Source: Lewinellaceae bacterium
GTDB taxonomy: Bacteria > Bacteroidota > Bacteroidia > Chitinophagales > Saprospiraceae
NCBI GenBank assembly: GCA_020636405.1
Contig: JACJXW010000011.1
Location: 62,001-126,000 of the forward strand
Length of the DNA: 64,000 nucleotides
Direction: 5' to 3'
Shown: in pieces, positions 53,491 through 62,707 of the stretch
How positions within the stretch are numbered: position 1 is the first letter of the stretch
Layout: each line of letters opens with the position of its first letter
Notes under the pieces: model-generated
Told to the model about the DNA's origin: nothing
Seen by the model: only the letters and a program-made list of their open reading frames with translations
The model's database searches: none
Position numbers and translations under genes: made by a program

Positions 53491-53971
53491 TAATTTGGGT
53501 TTTAACGATGGTTCTAAAGTAAGCCTTTTTTTGCCATTTATTCAAGTGAAGCAGTGGTTCAGTGCCCTTCTCCGTTGGCAGGCCGTGGCGCTGACAACGA
53601 TGGCCTTATGGCTAACTGGATATCCTGGCGGCCATTACCCCTTTTGAAGGCTCCGCGCTATTTGAAGTAAGCCCCGCCTGATCTGGTTTTTCCAGACATT
53701 AGCATCATTGAATGAACCTGAATGGATTTTTCTTCATAACTGCTTCCAATTTCACTATCCAAAATGTTGGTTGGCCAATTGACGGCTTTGATCTTGTTTT
53801 CCTGCCTGATATATAGGTTTCGAACAAGGTTCGAGATAAGCCTTTTTTGAAAAAGGGTACCTGCCTTTAGTGCCGCAATCGCAAGAGATCGAAAGCAATA
53901 GGCCAGGGTTGAAAGAAGGGATGAAGGTAGCGCCAGCCAAAGAACCATTCAACCATCTAGCCATCCAACCA
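53491..53971. other. Spacer without a recognised gene
   Basis: A 96-codon open frame on the minus strand (53658-53948) has no recognised family and mixed composition; it may be the remnant of a gene but I do not call it. Near recG, 53950-53973 holds three 8-bp units (CAACCATC, TAGCCATC, CAACCATT). Confidence 0.4.
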
Positions 53972-56077
53972 TTAACTGATCCGGCTCCACCCTTTCAATT
54001 TCTTACCGTGTTTTTCGTCGTACCACTTGATGGGGTGGTGTTCCGGCCGTTCCAGCCGGGGGTCGTCGTCGAGGATGCGGGCGGCCACTTCGCGGGCCGT
54101 TTGCAGGATGCGGCCGTCTTTGGCCAGGTCGGCAATACGGAAGTTGAGGATGCCGCTCTGCTGGGTGCCTTCGATGTTGCCCGGGCCGCGCAGGCGCAGG
54201 TCGGCCTCGGCGATCTCGAAGCCGTTGTTGGTCCGCACCATGGTTTGAATGCGTTCCTTGCTGTCGCTGCTCAGCTTGAAGCTGGACATCAGGATGCAGT
54301 ACGACTGCTCGGCGCCCCGCCCTACGCGGCCGCGCAACTGGTGCAGCTGAGAAAGGCCGAAGCGCTCCGTGTTTTCAATGACCATCACGGAGGCGTTGGG
54401 CACATTGACGCCGACCTCGATCACCGTGGTGGCTACCATGATCTGGGTTTTTCCTTCCACGAAGCGTTGCATTTCAAAGTCCTTATCCGCCGGCTTCATT
54501 CGGCCGTGAACGATGCTGATCTGGTATTCGGGCGGCGGGAATTCCCGCTTCAGGGCTTCGTAGCCTTCGTCCAGATTTTGCAGGTCGAGCTTTTCGGACT
54601 CTTCGATCAGAGGGTACACGACATACACCTGTCGCCCCTTGGCGATCTCTTCGCGCATAAAGCCGATCACGCGCATGCGGTGGTTTTCGGTTTTGTGGAG
54701 GGTTTTGATCTCCTTGCGGCCGGGGGGGAGCTCATCGATGACGGAGACGTCGAGGTCGCCGTAGAGGGTCATTGCCAGAGTACGGGGAATGGGGGTGGCG
54801 GTCATGACCAGGATATGGGGCGGGCAGGGGCTGCTCTTCTTCCACAGGCGCGCCCGTTGTTCGACGCCGAAGCGGTGCTGTTCGTCGGTGATGGCCAGCC
54901 CCAGGTTTTTGTATTGGACCGGAGCTTCGAGCAGCGCATGGGTGCCGATGAGGATGTGGATGTCTCCGGAGGCCAGCAGCTCCAGTAGTTCTTTTCGTTT
55001 TTTGCCCTTAACGCTGCCGGTGAGGAAGGCAACGTTGATGCCCATGCCTTCTACATATTGGCTGATGGAATTGTAATGCTGCTGGGCCAGGATCTCGGTA
55101 GGCGCCATCATGCACGCCTGGAAGCCGTTGTCGAGCGCCATGAGCATGGACATGAGCCCCACCACCGTCTTTCCGCTGCCCACATCGCCCTGCAGCAGCC
55201 GGTTCATCTGCACCCCGGAGCCCAGGTCGCGGCGGATCTCGCGGAGGACCTGCTTCTGAGCGCCGGTCAGCTCGAACGGCAGTTTTTCCTGGTAAAAGGT
55301 ATTGAAATGGCTGCCGATCTTTTCAAAAACGAACCCTTTGATGGCGTCTTTGCGGCGGCGGCGGATCTGGAGCAGGCGGAGCTGGAGGAAAAACAGCTCT
55401 TCGAACTTCAGGCGGTTGCGGGCGCCCTGCAGCTCTTCTTCATCCCGGGGAAAATGGATCCCACGCAGGGCTTCGTAGCGGGAGGGAAAGCGGAATTTCC
55501 GGATGAGATACTCGGGCAGGTTTTCAGGGGTATCTGCCGGCTGTATTTTTTCAAATAGCGCCTTCATAGCCCGGCGGCGGGCACGGGCGTCTATACCTTT
55601 GGTGTTGAGCTTATCGGTGCTGGGGTATACCGGGGCAAAAGTGGCGGCCTTTTGTATATTTTCCTGTTGTGCAGGTTCCATTTCCGGATGTGGGATACTC
55701 AGCTGCCCTTTGAAGCTGTTGACCCGCCCGTAGATAACGTATTCCTTTCCTACCTCCAGCTGTTTTTCCAGCCAGTGCACTCCGGAGAACCAGACCAGGT
55801 CGATAGCGCCGCTGTCATCGCGAAAACGGCCGGTCAACCGGCGCTTACGGCCTTCCCCGACGGTGCTCAGCCGGCGCAGAATGCCTCTGAGCTGGACTTC
55901 TCCGCTCTGTTCGCTCAGCTCCCGTATGCGGTGGAACTGCGTCTTGTCGATGTACCGGTGAGGGTACTGCTGCAACAGGTCGCGGAAAGTGAAAACGCCG
56001 AGCTCTTTCTGTAATAGTTCCGCCCTTTTGGGGCCTACACCCTTGAGGTATTCTATGGAGGTGTCGAGGAGCGTCAT
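53972..56077 (-). CDS. recG: ATP-dependent DNA helicase RecG
   Basis: 701 residues, the usual length. The N-terminal wedge/OB domain (about 55-150) is followed by two helicase lobes: Walker A GDVGSGKT (about 285), Walker B-type box ITDEQHRFG, motif III MTATPIPRT, then MKPADKDFEMQRFVEGKTQI and the QxxGRxGR motif (QLRGRVGRG). RecG reverses stalled replication forks and processes branched DNA. A promoter is visible 120-150 bases upstream, divergent from that of rbfA. Confidence 0.96.
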   Translation of the reverse strand: MTLLDTSIEYLKGVGPKRAELLQKELGVFTFRDLLQQYPHRYIDKTQFHRIRELSEQSGEVQLRGILRRLSTVGEGRKRRLTGRFRDDSGAIDLVWFSGVHWLEKQLEVGKEYVIYGRVNSFKGQLSIPHPEMEPAQQENIQKAATFAPVYPSTDKLNTKGIDARARRRAMKALFEKIQPADTPENLPEYLIRKFRFPSRYEALRGIHFPRDEEELQGARNRLKFEELFFLQLRLLQIRRRRKDAIKGFVFEKIGSHFNTFYQEKLPFELTGAQKQVLREIRRDLGSGVQMNRLLQGDVGSGKTVVGLMSMLMALDNGFQACMMAPTEILAQQHYNSISQYVEGMGINVAFLTGSVKGKKRKELLELLASGDIHILIGTHALLEAPVQYKNLGLAITDEQHRFGVEQRARLWKKSSPCPPHILVMTATPIPRTLAMTLYGDLDVSVIDELPPGRKEIKTLHKTENHRMRVIGFMREEIAKGRQVYVVYPLIEESEKLDLQNLDEGYEALKREFPPPEYQISIVHGRMKPADKDFEMQRFVEGKTQIMVATTVIEVGVNVPNASVMVIENTERFGLSQLHQLRGRVGRGAEQSYCILMSSFKLSSDSKERIQTMVRTNNGFEIAEADLRLRGPGNIEGTQQSGILNFRIADLAKDGRILQTAREVAARILDDDPRLERPEHHPIKWYDEKHGKKLKGWSRIS

Positions 56078-56200
56078 CGGGTCAGGGTTGCATGGTTTTG
56101 TTGTTAGATGATTCCCGGCTGCGCTCTGGCAGCGGCGGATGGTGATATGGTGATATTGCTATATTGTTGTACGGTTAATGGGGTGCAAAACAAATCATTG

Positions 56201-56229
56201 CAAAAGTAACAACTTTTTGGTAATACCAA
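56201..56229 (-). promoter_or_regulatory. Bacteroidota-type promoter for recG
   Basis: On the minus strand TTGG (56229-56226) and TACTTTTG (56208-56201) are 17 bases apart. recG begins about 120 bases downstream. Confidence 0.5.
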
Positions 56230-56294
56230 TGGAACCACTTTCCACAAAAATTGTTGGCAGTATGGGCCGGGGAAATTTCGGGGAGGGTTTCCCC

Positions 56295-56325
56295 TTGAGA
56301 ATGCTTTTGATTTCCCCTATTTTTG
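56295..56325 (+). promoter_or_regulatory. Bacteroidota-type promoter for rbfA
   Basis: TTG (56295-56297) and TATTTTTG (56318-56325) are 20 bases apart. The rbfA ATG at 56356 lies 31 bases after the -7 box, which also argues against an upstream TTG start that would overlap the promoter. Confidence 0.6.
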
Positions 56326-56355
56326 TCGACCTTGCGAAAAGAGAAGATTGAAACC

Positions 56356-56733
56356 ATGGAATCGAAAAGACAATTACAGGTAGCCGAGCTGATCAAGCGG
56401 AACTTCAGCGTGGTATTGCAGAATGAAGGAACCTATATCTACGGCGCCGAACCCCTGGTAACCGTCACTAAGGTGAAAATATCGCCGGATTTTAACCTGG
56501 CTAAAATATACCTGAGCGTTTACAATACCGATCACAAACAGGGGGTGCTCCTGGAGATGGAAGAACATCTCACCCGCCTCAAGCAATCCCTCACCGCCCG
56601 TATTCGCAAGCAGGTGCGCCGCATCCCCGATATCGCCTTTTATCTCGACGATACCCTCGATGAAATGTACCGCCTCAACGAACTGTTCAATCGCCTGCAC
56701 GAAGAAGGCCAGATCGGGGAGGAGGAGGAGTAG
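56356..56733 (+). CDS. rbfA: 30S ribosome-binding factor A
   Basis: 125 residues from the ATG at 56356. The KH-like fold is clear: RQLQVAELIKRNFSVVLQ, then TVTKVKISPDFNLAKIYLSV and VRRIPDIAFYLDDTLDEM. RbfA helps mature the 5' end of 16S rRNA in the small subunit. It is divergent from recG and convergent with the permease-DtxR gene; the spacer after it carries GAATCAACCAATACCGAATC-type repeats. Confidence 0.95.
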   Translation: MESKRQLQVAELIKRNFSVVLQNEGTYIYGAEPLVTVTKVKISPDFNLAKIYLSVYNTDHKQGVLLEMEEHLTRLKQSLTARIRKQVRRIPDIAFYLDDTLDEMYRLNELFNRLHEEGQIGEEEE

Positions 56734-56819
56734 AAAAGCACAATACTGAACATTTTCTGGATTGTGTATTCGTGTATCAGGGGGCATCTTCGGCCCAAAC
56801 CGAATCAACCAATACCGAA

Positions 56820-58310
56820 TCAACGCCCCCCCTCTACCTCCACATTCACCTGTTGAGCCAGGCTTTCCGGTAGTTTCAGGGTTTTCCCGTTGGCCTCGAT
56901 CTCTACGGACTGCTCATCTTTCCGGAGGATGGAGAAGAGGGTGCCGGGCAGCAGCCTTAGTTCCCATAGGCGTGCCGTCACCTTTTCGCTGGCCTGCTGG
57001 TAAGCGATATGGCCTTCCTGGTTGACATTTAAACGGCTCAGGGGATTTCCGGGCAGGCCCGCTTTAGCGGGGATCGGCGAGCCGTGGGGGTCGAGGGCCG
57101 GGAAGCCCAGTACGCGCTCGACTTCGTCCAGGATCTCATCGGTGAGGTGATGTTCATATTGTTCGGCTTCGTCATGGATTTGTTCGACATTGAGCCCGAT
57201 GCGGTCGGCCAGGTAGGATTCCCACAGGCGGTGGGCGCGCACCAGGCGCCGGGCAGCGTGTATGCCTTCATCGGTGAGCTCCAGCTTTTCTCTGGCCACC
57301 CACCCCTGCCGTCGGAGAGCCTGCAGGTTGGCCTGCAGTACCCGGGGGGGCAGTCCCAGTTGCTGTTCCATGCGTTCCCGGCTCAGTTGCCCATTCTCGT
57401 GCAGGCGGTAGGCCTGCTTGAGGGTATCCTCCTGCTGCACCCGCCGTTTTACCCGCCGCCGTTGCAGGGTCCTGAATACAACCCCTTTTCCCGGTGCAAA
57501 AAAAACGGCCAGCAGGTAGAGGAGGGTAGCGGTAACCGCCATGGCAGGGCCCGGAGTGGTCTCGAAAACAATGGCTCCCAATAATCCGAGAATAGCCGAG
57601 CCCAGGCCGGCCAGGGAAGAGATCACAAGTACCCACTCCAATCGGTTGGACAACAGCAGGGCCGTCGATGCAGGGGTGATCAGCATAGCTACTACCAGGA
57701 TCACACCAACGGTCTGAAGCGAGGCCACCACCGCAAAAGACAACAACAACATGAGAAAGTAATGGATCATTTTGATGGAAATGCCCATGGACTGGGCAAT
57801 GACGGGCTGAAAAGTGGTCACAAACAACTGCCGGTAAAAAACAATGATGCTCAGGAAGACGTATACCGTCACCAGGGATGTCAATACCAGGTCCTGGTTG
57901 GAAACGCCCAGCACATTGCCGAACAGGAAGTCCTTGAGGTCGAGGTGAACCCCTTCGTTGCGGCTGATCCAGGAAATGCCCATCACTCCAATGGAGAACA
58001 TGGCGGTGAAGACAATGCCCACCGCTGCGTCATTCTTGGTGCCGACGTTGTGTTGTAACCAGGTAATGACAAATGCCGTTGCCAGGCCGGCTATCACTGA
58101 GCCAACGAAAAATCCCAGGGCACTATACCCCACGATCATAAAGGCAAATACAACGCCCGGCAGTATGGCGTGGGAGAGGGCATCGCCGATCAGCGACATA
58201 TTGCGCAGCACGATGAAACAGCCCAGTACGCCACACATCAGGCCTACCATGCTGGAGGCGATCAGAGCCCGTATGGCCCATTCCTGTTGAAGAATTTCCA
58301 GTAACCCCAT
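56820..58310 (-). CDS. Metal ABC-transporter permease fused to a DtxR/MntR-type regulator
   Basis: 496 residues. Residues 1-270 are an ABC-3 permease (eight or so helices; GLMCGVLGCFIVLRNMSLIGDALSHA), the type that imports Mn, Zn or Fe. Residues 290-420 form a winged-helix plus dimerisation segment of DtxR type (GQLSRERMEQQLGLPPRVLQ, then AEQYEHHLTDEILDEVERVL and GFPALDPHGSPIP). Residues 425-496 form the SH3-like FeoA domain. The fusion puts importer and metal-sensing repressor in one chain; DNA binding by a membrane-bound regulator is possible, and similar fusions occur in other Bacteroidota. No ATPase or binding-protein gene is adjacent. An operator-like palindrome lies 235 bases upstream of its start. 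Confidence 0.9.
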   Translation of the reverse strand: MGLLEILQQEWAIRALIASSMVGLMCGVLGCFIVLRNMSLIGDALSHAILPGVVFAFMIVGYSALGFFVGSVIAGLATAFVITWLQHNVGTKNDAAVGIVFTAMFSIGVMGISWISRNEGVHLDLKDFLFGNVLGVSNQDLVLTSLVTVYVFLSIIVFYRQLFVTTFQPVIAQSMGISIKMIHYFLMLLLSFAVVASLQTVGVILVVAMLITPASTALLLSNRLEWVLVISSLAGLGSAILGLLGAIVFETTPGPAMAVTATLLYLLAVFFAPGKGVVFRTLQRRRVKRRVQQEDTLKQAYRLHENGQLSRERMEQQLGLPPRVLQANLQALRRQGWVAREKLELTDEGIHAARRLVRAHRLWESYLADRIGLNVEQIHDEAEQYEHHLTDEILDEVERVLGFPALDPHGSPIPAKAGLPGNPLSRLNVNQEGHIAYQQASEKVTARLWELRLLPGTLFSILRKDEQSVEIEANGKTLKLPESLAQQVNVEVEGGR

Positions 58311-58519
58311 TTTTCTTGTTTTGGGCTGAGAACCCCTTTGCCGCCTTAAGCCTGGATGGGCCTCTCAGCCGGTATGCTACGACTTGTGCAGGAGAAGATC
58401 GGCATTTGCTGTCTTCCATATGCCGGGCCTCCTGCTCTGAAACCTTGAACCGAAGACATTGCTCGTTGCGCTGTATATCACAGGTTTGCCTGCAGTGGAG
58501 GTTTCACTGCAAATATATG

Positions 58520-58564
58520 CTATTTTTAAAACAATAAAAATAGTTTTTTAGATTAGTCTAAAAA
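58520..58564. promoter_or_regulatory. Operator-like palindromes of DtxR/MntR type
   Basis: TTTTTAGATTAGTCTAAAAA (58545-58564) is symmetric around ATTAGT and matches the DtxR-family box TTAGnTTAGnCTAA. The adjacent palindrome CTATTTTTA with TAAAAATAG (58520-58543) has a 6-base spacer. The site faces the gene encoding a permease-DtxR fusion, which would let the protein control its own gene. Confidence 0.6.
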
Positions 58565-58801
58565 TTAATCATGGTTTGATGCTTCTCCAGCTGTCGCCAG
58601 GGCCCTCCGCTATGCTCCTGCGTTGTCGCCGGCTTCGGCCTGCAGACGAGGTAATCGCCTTCGCCAGATAAGGCCGGCGTAAGCGTAAGGCTACGGCCGG
58701 CAGCGGAGAAGTTGATGCCTTCAATGACGGGCATTTCCTCCAGCGTTTAGCGCCAACAGGGTACGAATGGGAATCGGGGGCGGGGCAGAAAGGGTAGCCA
58801 G

Positions 58802-58838
58802 GCGATAAGTTCTTGCCCAAAAGGCGAGAACTTATCGC
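58802..58838 (-). terminator. Strong hairpin after the GbsR-type gene
   Basis: The arms 58802-58817 and 58823-58838 form a 16-bp stem with one G-T wobble and a 5-nt loop, starting 8 bases after the GbsR stop on the minus strand. A T-run precedes rather than follows it on that strand, so the terminator call is likely but not typical. Confidence 0.5.
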
Positions 58839-58845
58839 AAAAAAC

Positions 58846-59346
58846 TTACTTGATCATTTTCATGAAGGTACCGACGAACCAATTGGAGTCGGATTTGACG
58901 AGGGTGTCGAGGGTGGAGTCGGCCTTATTCGAAAAGAGTTTGATCTCGCGGATGACTTCAATGAATTCCTCTGCTTCTTCACTTTCAGGGTTGACGCTGG
59001 AGATCTCGTCCAGCACGCGTAGCATGGGTTCCAGTTCGCGTTTTTTGCGTTGGATGATAATGTTCTTCACTACTTCCCACATGTCTTTTTCGGCTACGAA
59101 GAACTCCTTGCGTTCTCCGGGCTTAAGCTCTTTGTAGACCAGCCCCCAGTCGATCAGCGCCCGGATGTTCATATTGGCGTTACCTCGGGAGATCTGCAAC
59201 TCTTCCATGATCTCCTCCGCCGAAAGCGCTTCGGGAGAGATGAGCAACAGGGCGTGGATCTGGGCCATCGTCCGGTTGATGCCCCAACTGGAGCCCAGTG
59301 CACCCCAGGACTGGATAAACTTTTCTTTTCCTTCTTTCAGCGTCAT
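58846..59346 (-). CDS. GbsR-family transcriptional regulator
   Basis: 166 residues. A MarR-like winged helix: KFIQSWGALGSSWGINRTMAQ, LLLISPEALSAEEIMEELQI, SRGNANMNIRALIDWGLVYK, with a wing KPGERKEFFVAE. This is the GbsR pattern, a family that represses choline/glycine-betaine genes in Bacillus; other members have different targets. The helical C-terminus (about 95-166) is probably the dimer or ligand domain. The direct neighbours, gcvT and the metal permease, give no clear target. Confidence 0.88.
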   Translation of the reverse strand: MTLKEGKEKFIQSWGALGSSWGINRTMAQIHALLLISPEALSAEEIMEELQISRGNANMNIRALIDWGLVYKELKPGERKEFFVAEKDMWEVVKNIIIQRKKRELEPMLRVLDEISSVNPESEEAEEFIEVIREIKLFSNKADSTLDTLVKSDSNWFVGTFMKMIK

Positions 59347-59433
59347 TCGGAGTGGGTATTACATAGCGAAGTTTCAAAAAGTACTGAATCGACAAAATAA
59401 AGAAAAATTTCCGGAATTGGTTTATCTTATTTT

Positions 59434-60546
59434 TCAGGAGGCCTTGTAAAACGGCGGCCTTACGACGGCCGCTTCCAGGCGTTTTTTCCCGGCTACGACG
59501 TAGACCTTCGTGTCCGTGGCGGCGAACGCCGTTTCCACATACCCCATGCCTATGGGATAATCGAGGGAAGGGGACATGGTGCCCGAGGTCACCTTGCCGA
59601 TCTCCTTACCCTGGGCATCTTCAATGGGATAATCATGCCGGGGTACCCGCCGTTCTTCGGGCAGGATGAAGCCCACCAGTTTCCGGCTGACGCCCTCTTC
59701 CCGCTGCCGGGCGAAGGTGTCGCAGCTGATGAAATCTCCCTTCTTCGTTTTGGTGATCCATCCCAGCCCTGCTTCGATCGGGGAGGTGGTGTCGTCGATA
59801 TCATTGCCGTAGAGGCAGTAGCCCATTTCCAGGCGCAGCGTATCGCGGGCGCCCAGGCCAATGGGCTGGATATCATAGGCTTTGCCGGCCTCAAAGACGG
59901 CATCCCAGATCTGCCCTGCATTGGAAGCGTCGACATACAGTTCGAAACCACCGGCGCCGGTGTATCCGGTAGCCGAGATGAGCACGTTGTCGATGCCGGC
60001 GAAAGTGCCTTTTGTGAAGGTGTAATACTTCAGGCTCTCCAGGTTCACGCTGGTGAGTGGCTGCAGGGCCTCAGCGGCCATCGGGCCCTGTACGGCCAGC
60101 AGAGCCGTCTGTTCTGAGATGTTGATCAGCCGGGTGTCGTAGCTGTTGTGGCGGGTAGCCCACTCCCAGTCCTTATCGATATTGGAAGCGTTGACCACGA
60201 TCATAAAGGCTTGCTCGCCCTCGGCGCAATTGTCCTCCGGCAGCCGATAGACCAGGCAATCATCGACGATCCCTCCATTTTCGTTGGGAAAGCAGGAATA
60301 CTGCGCATCACCGATCTCCAGTTTGGAGGCGTCGTTGGAAGTGATCTTTTGCACCAGTTGGAGCGCTTCTTTTCCTTTGACAATGAATTCGCCCATGTGC
60401 GACACGTCGAACACCCCTACTTTATTCCTGACCTGGAAATGTTCTTCCTTAATGCCGGCGTAGGAAATGGGCATGTTGTAACCGGCAAATTCTGCCATGC
60501 GGGCGCCCAGGGCAATGTGTTTTTCCGTTAAAGGCGTATTTTTCAT
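59434..60546 (-). CDS. gcvT: Aminomethyltransferase (glycine cleavage T protein)
   Basis: 370 residues, normal length. The N-terminal folate-binding region has GYNMPISYAGIKEEHFQVRN and VFDVSHMGEFIVKG. The middle has SATGYTGAGGFELYV, and the C-terminus has the family barrel with GYVETAFA. With P, H and L proteins it transfers the aminomethyl group of glycine to tetrahydrofolate; the other cleavage genes are not in the window. The minus-strand neighbours are a GbsR regulator and a cyclophilin lipoprotein. Confidence 0.96.
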   Translation of the reverse strand: MKNTPLTEKHIALGARMAEFAGYNMPISYAGIKEEHFQVRNKVGVFDVSHMGEFIVKGKEALQLVQKITSNDASKLEIGDAQYSCFPNENGGIVDDCLVYRLPEDNCAEGEQAFMIVVNASNIDKDWEWATRHNSYDTRLINISEQTALLAVQGPMAAEALQPLTSVNLESLKYYTFTKGTFAGIDNVLISATGYTGAGGFELYVDASNAGQIWDAVFEAGKAYDIQPIGLGARDTLRLEMGYCLYGNDIDDTTSPIEAGLGWITKTKKGDFISCDTFARQREEGVSRKLVGFILPEERRVPRHDYPIEDAQGKEIGKVTSGTMSPSLDYPIGMGYVETAFAATDTKVYVVAGKKRLEAAVVRPPFYKAS

Positions 60547-60601
60547 ATTTTGGTTTTATTCCGGTTCCGGTATATTTAAATAGACAGAAGTAATCAGGCC
60601 G

Positions 60602-62611
60602 TTACTGGATCACGATCTCCTCTATCCTGTCGCCCACCTGGATCTGGTGTACAATATCCATGCCTTTCTTAACCCGGGCAAATATAGTATAATTACCATC
60701 GAGGTGGAGGGCTGGAGCATGAGTAATGAAAAACTGAGTGCATTCCGTATGGTTGCCCGAGGAAGCCATTCCAACATAACCTTCATCCAGATAATGGAGG
60801 TCCGTCAGTTCCGACCGGATGGTATAATCGAGGCTGCCATACCCGTCGCCTCTCAGTCCGCCTCCCTGTACGACGAAGTTGGGCACCACTCGGTGGAAGA
60901 TCTTATCGGTATAAAAACCCTGACGGGTTAGCGCCACAAAATTGGCTACCGTTCCGGGCGCGACGTCCGGCAGCAATTCCAGCTCTATATTTCCCCGGGG
61001 GGTTTTTATGGACGCACCCTGTCCTTCCGCTATCCGGCCGATCGTACTCCAGTCGATAGGGTGGTTGTATTCGGGGGTGACGGCTGCGGGTTCCGGCTCC
61101 CCTTTGAGGAACGCCAGGGTTTTGTTCAGTTCGTTATAGGTTTCGATCTCCTTAGGGAGTTCCAGCCTGGACAGAGCGGAATCGATCAGGCTGTAATTTT
61201 GAACATAGGCCTGGTAGTTGAGGTCCTTATTGCGGAGGGCCTCAGCTGCGATGGCTATCATGGCCGGATCTCCGGTCTGCATCGTTTCCAGGAACATACC
61301 GAGCAGTTCCCGGCGCACCTGCCGGTAACCTTCGCCGAAGAATGCCCGGAAATCCTCCCGGTTGCTGATAGCTGCCAGGGCTTCCATAGTGGCGGTACGG
61401 ATGGCTGGGGTTTCCGCCCGGAAGCCTTCCCGGTAGATATACCGGTAGTTCCATCCGAATTCACTCATAGCTTTCAGGGCCGCTGTTTTCTCGTAAGGCG
61501 CGTTGGCGCTGCGGAAGCGTTGCCGCAGCTCCGCATTGATCGCGTCCCGGTAGTCGACGTAATAAGCAGGGAGGTGGCGGTTGGCCGCCTGATACATGCC
61601 CAACTGTACCTGCCAGGACACGGTATCCTTTGCCATTTGCCAGTAGAGTGTGGCATCGGCTGCATCCCCATTTTCCAGGAAAAACTGAGCGGCCCGTGTG
61701 GACAGGTGGATGTTGTTGGATTTCAGGGCCTTCAAGGCGGTGGGCTTTACTTCTGCGTATTCAAAGTTGCCCAAAGCGCGGAGAATATTACATTGTACCC
61801 GGTAGTCCTTTTCCTTCCCGAACGCTTGGGCCAGGGCAGTAAGCGCGCCTTGAGATTTTGTTTTGCCCAGCGCGACGGCCAGCGCCATCCGGAGGCGGGG
61901 GTCTGCTTCACCCGCAACGGCCTGAGCCAGGGCGGGGACTTCCATGCTGTCAATCTGGATGTTCTGCGCTCGGAACAGGTAATTGGCGGCGATCACCCGG
62001 CAATTGGCGGGGTAACGCCCATCAGTGGCCATGGCCAGCATTCTGGCAGTGCCTTCCGGCAGGGTAATGCCCCGAAGAGCATAGCGGTAGATGCCCAGGG
62101 CCTGGCCTTCTAACAATAAGGTGTCTTCGGGTTTATAGGTAGTAATGGTGCTGAGCGCCAGGAGGTTATCCTGCTCACCGCATTTTCCGATGGCTTCCAG
62201 TATGGCCCGGTTGGATTGCCAGTAGGCCCCGCTGGTGTCCTCCCGGTTGAATGCACCCAACAGCAGGGGTTCTCCAGCGGGCGCCCCGGCCTGTCCGATA
62301 GCAAAAGCCGCCGCCGCCCGCACCTCATCGGCAGGGTCGGTGAGCAGCAGGGCCAGGCTGTCATTGGCCGCAGCATCCCGAATGGAACCAAAGGCCATCG
62401 CCGCCAGGTACCGGTAGGTGGGGTTCTCATGATGGAAGTACGGATACAGGCTGTCTAGTAATTGCCGGTCCTGAAAATCATGGATCTTCTGAAAAACAGG
62501 GTCTTTTATATTGATGGTGATATCCGTGATCACCTCATTGGAAGGAGGAACGCAACCCCATTGAAAAAACAATCCGGATAAAATAAAGCTTAAGGCGATT
62601 TTCCAGTTCAT
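60602..62611 (-). CDS. HEAT-repeat lipoprotein with C-terminal cyclophilin-type peptidyl-prolyl isomerase
   Basis: 669 residues with a lipoprotein signal (FFQWGC, Cys20). Residues 55-330 contain HEAT/PBS-lyase-like repeats (YLAAMAFGSIRDAAANDSLA, VRAAAAFAIGQAGAPAGEPL, VALGKTKSQGALTALAQA). The C-terminal 145 residues are a cyclophilin (IELELLPDVAPGTVANFVAL, FHRVVPNFVVQGG, TECTQFFITHAPALHLDGNY, FARVKKGMDIV). The enzyme would isomerise Xaa-Pro bonds in the periplasm or at the outer membrane, with the repeats binding clients. The combination is unusual compared with stand-alone cyclophilins but occurs in Bacteroidota. Confidence 0.88.
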   Translation of the reverse strand: MNWKIALSFILSGLFFQWGCVPPSNEVITDITINIKDPVFQKIHDFQDRQLLDSLYPYFHHENPTYRYLAAMAFGSIRDAAANDSLALLLTDPADEVRAAAAFAIGQAGAPAGEPLLLGAFNREDTSGAYWQSNRAILEAIGKCGEQDNLLALSTITTYKPEDTLLLEGQALGIYRYALRGITLPEGTARMLAMATDGRYPANCRVIAANYLFRAQNIQIDSMEVPALAQAVAGEADPRLRMALAVALGKTKSQGALTALAQAFGKEKDYRVQCNILRALGNFEYAEVKPTALKALKSNNIHLSTRAAQFFLENGDAADATLYWQMAKDTVSWQVQLGMYQAANRHLPAYYVDYRDAINAELRQRFRSANAPYEKTAALKAMSEFGWNYRYIYREGFRAETPAIRTATMEALAAISNREDFRAFFGEGYRQVRRELLGMFLETMQTGDPAMIAIAAEALRNKDLNYQAYVQNYSLIDSALSRLELPKEIETYNELNKTLAFLKGEPEPAAVTPEYNHPIDWSTIGRIAEGQGASIKTPRGNIELELLPDVAPGTVANFVALTRQGFYTDKIFHRVVPNFVVQGGGLRGDGYGSLDYTIRSELTDLHYLDEGYVGMASSGNHTECTQFFITHAPALHLDGNYTIFARVKKGMDIVHQIQVGDRIEEIVIQ

Positions 62612-62707
62612 GTAGAATGGATTGGTTTAGAAGCATGTTTGGATGACAGCTGGCAGGCTACCCTATATCAGAGCATCCCTCAAAGCCCTGCCTGTGGAAG
62701 AACTCTA

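Larger units (their letters stand above)
58311..58845. other. Regulatory spacer between permease-DtxR and GbsR genes
   Basis: No gene is seen. It holds a DtxR-like operator (58545-58564), a perfect palindrome CTATTTTTA/TAAAAATAG (58520-58528/58535-58543), a GC-rich stretch (58580-58760) with partial inverted repeats, and a strong hairpin at 58802-58838. The 200 bases nearest the permease start would be its leader. Confidence 0.5.

Noticed and set aside
53658..53948. 96-codon minus-strand gene
   Set aside because: No family or signal, and composition unlike its neighbours' coding sequence; not supported well enough.
56323..56355. Upstream TTG start for rbfA
   Set aside because: It would overlap the -7 promoter box, and RbfA proteins normally start at the ATG at 56356.
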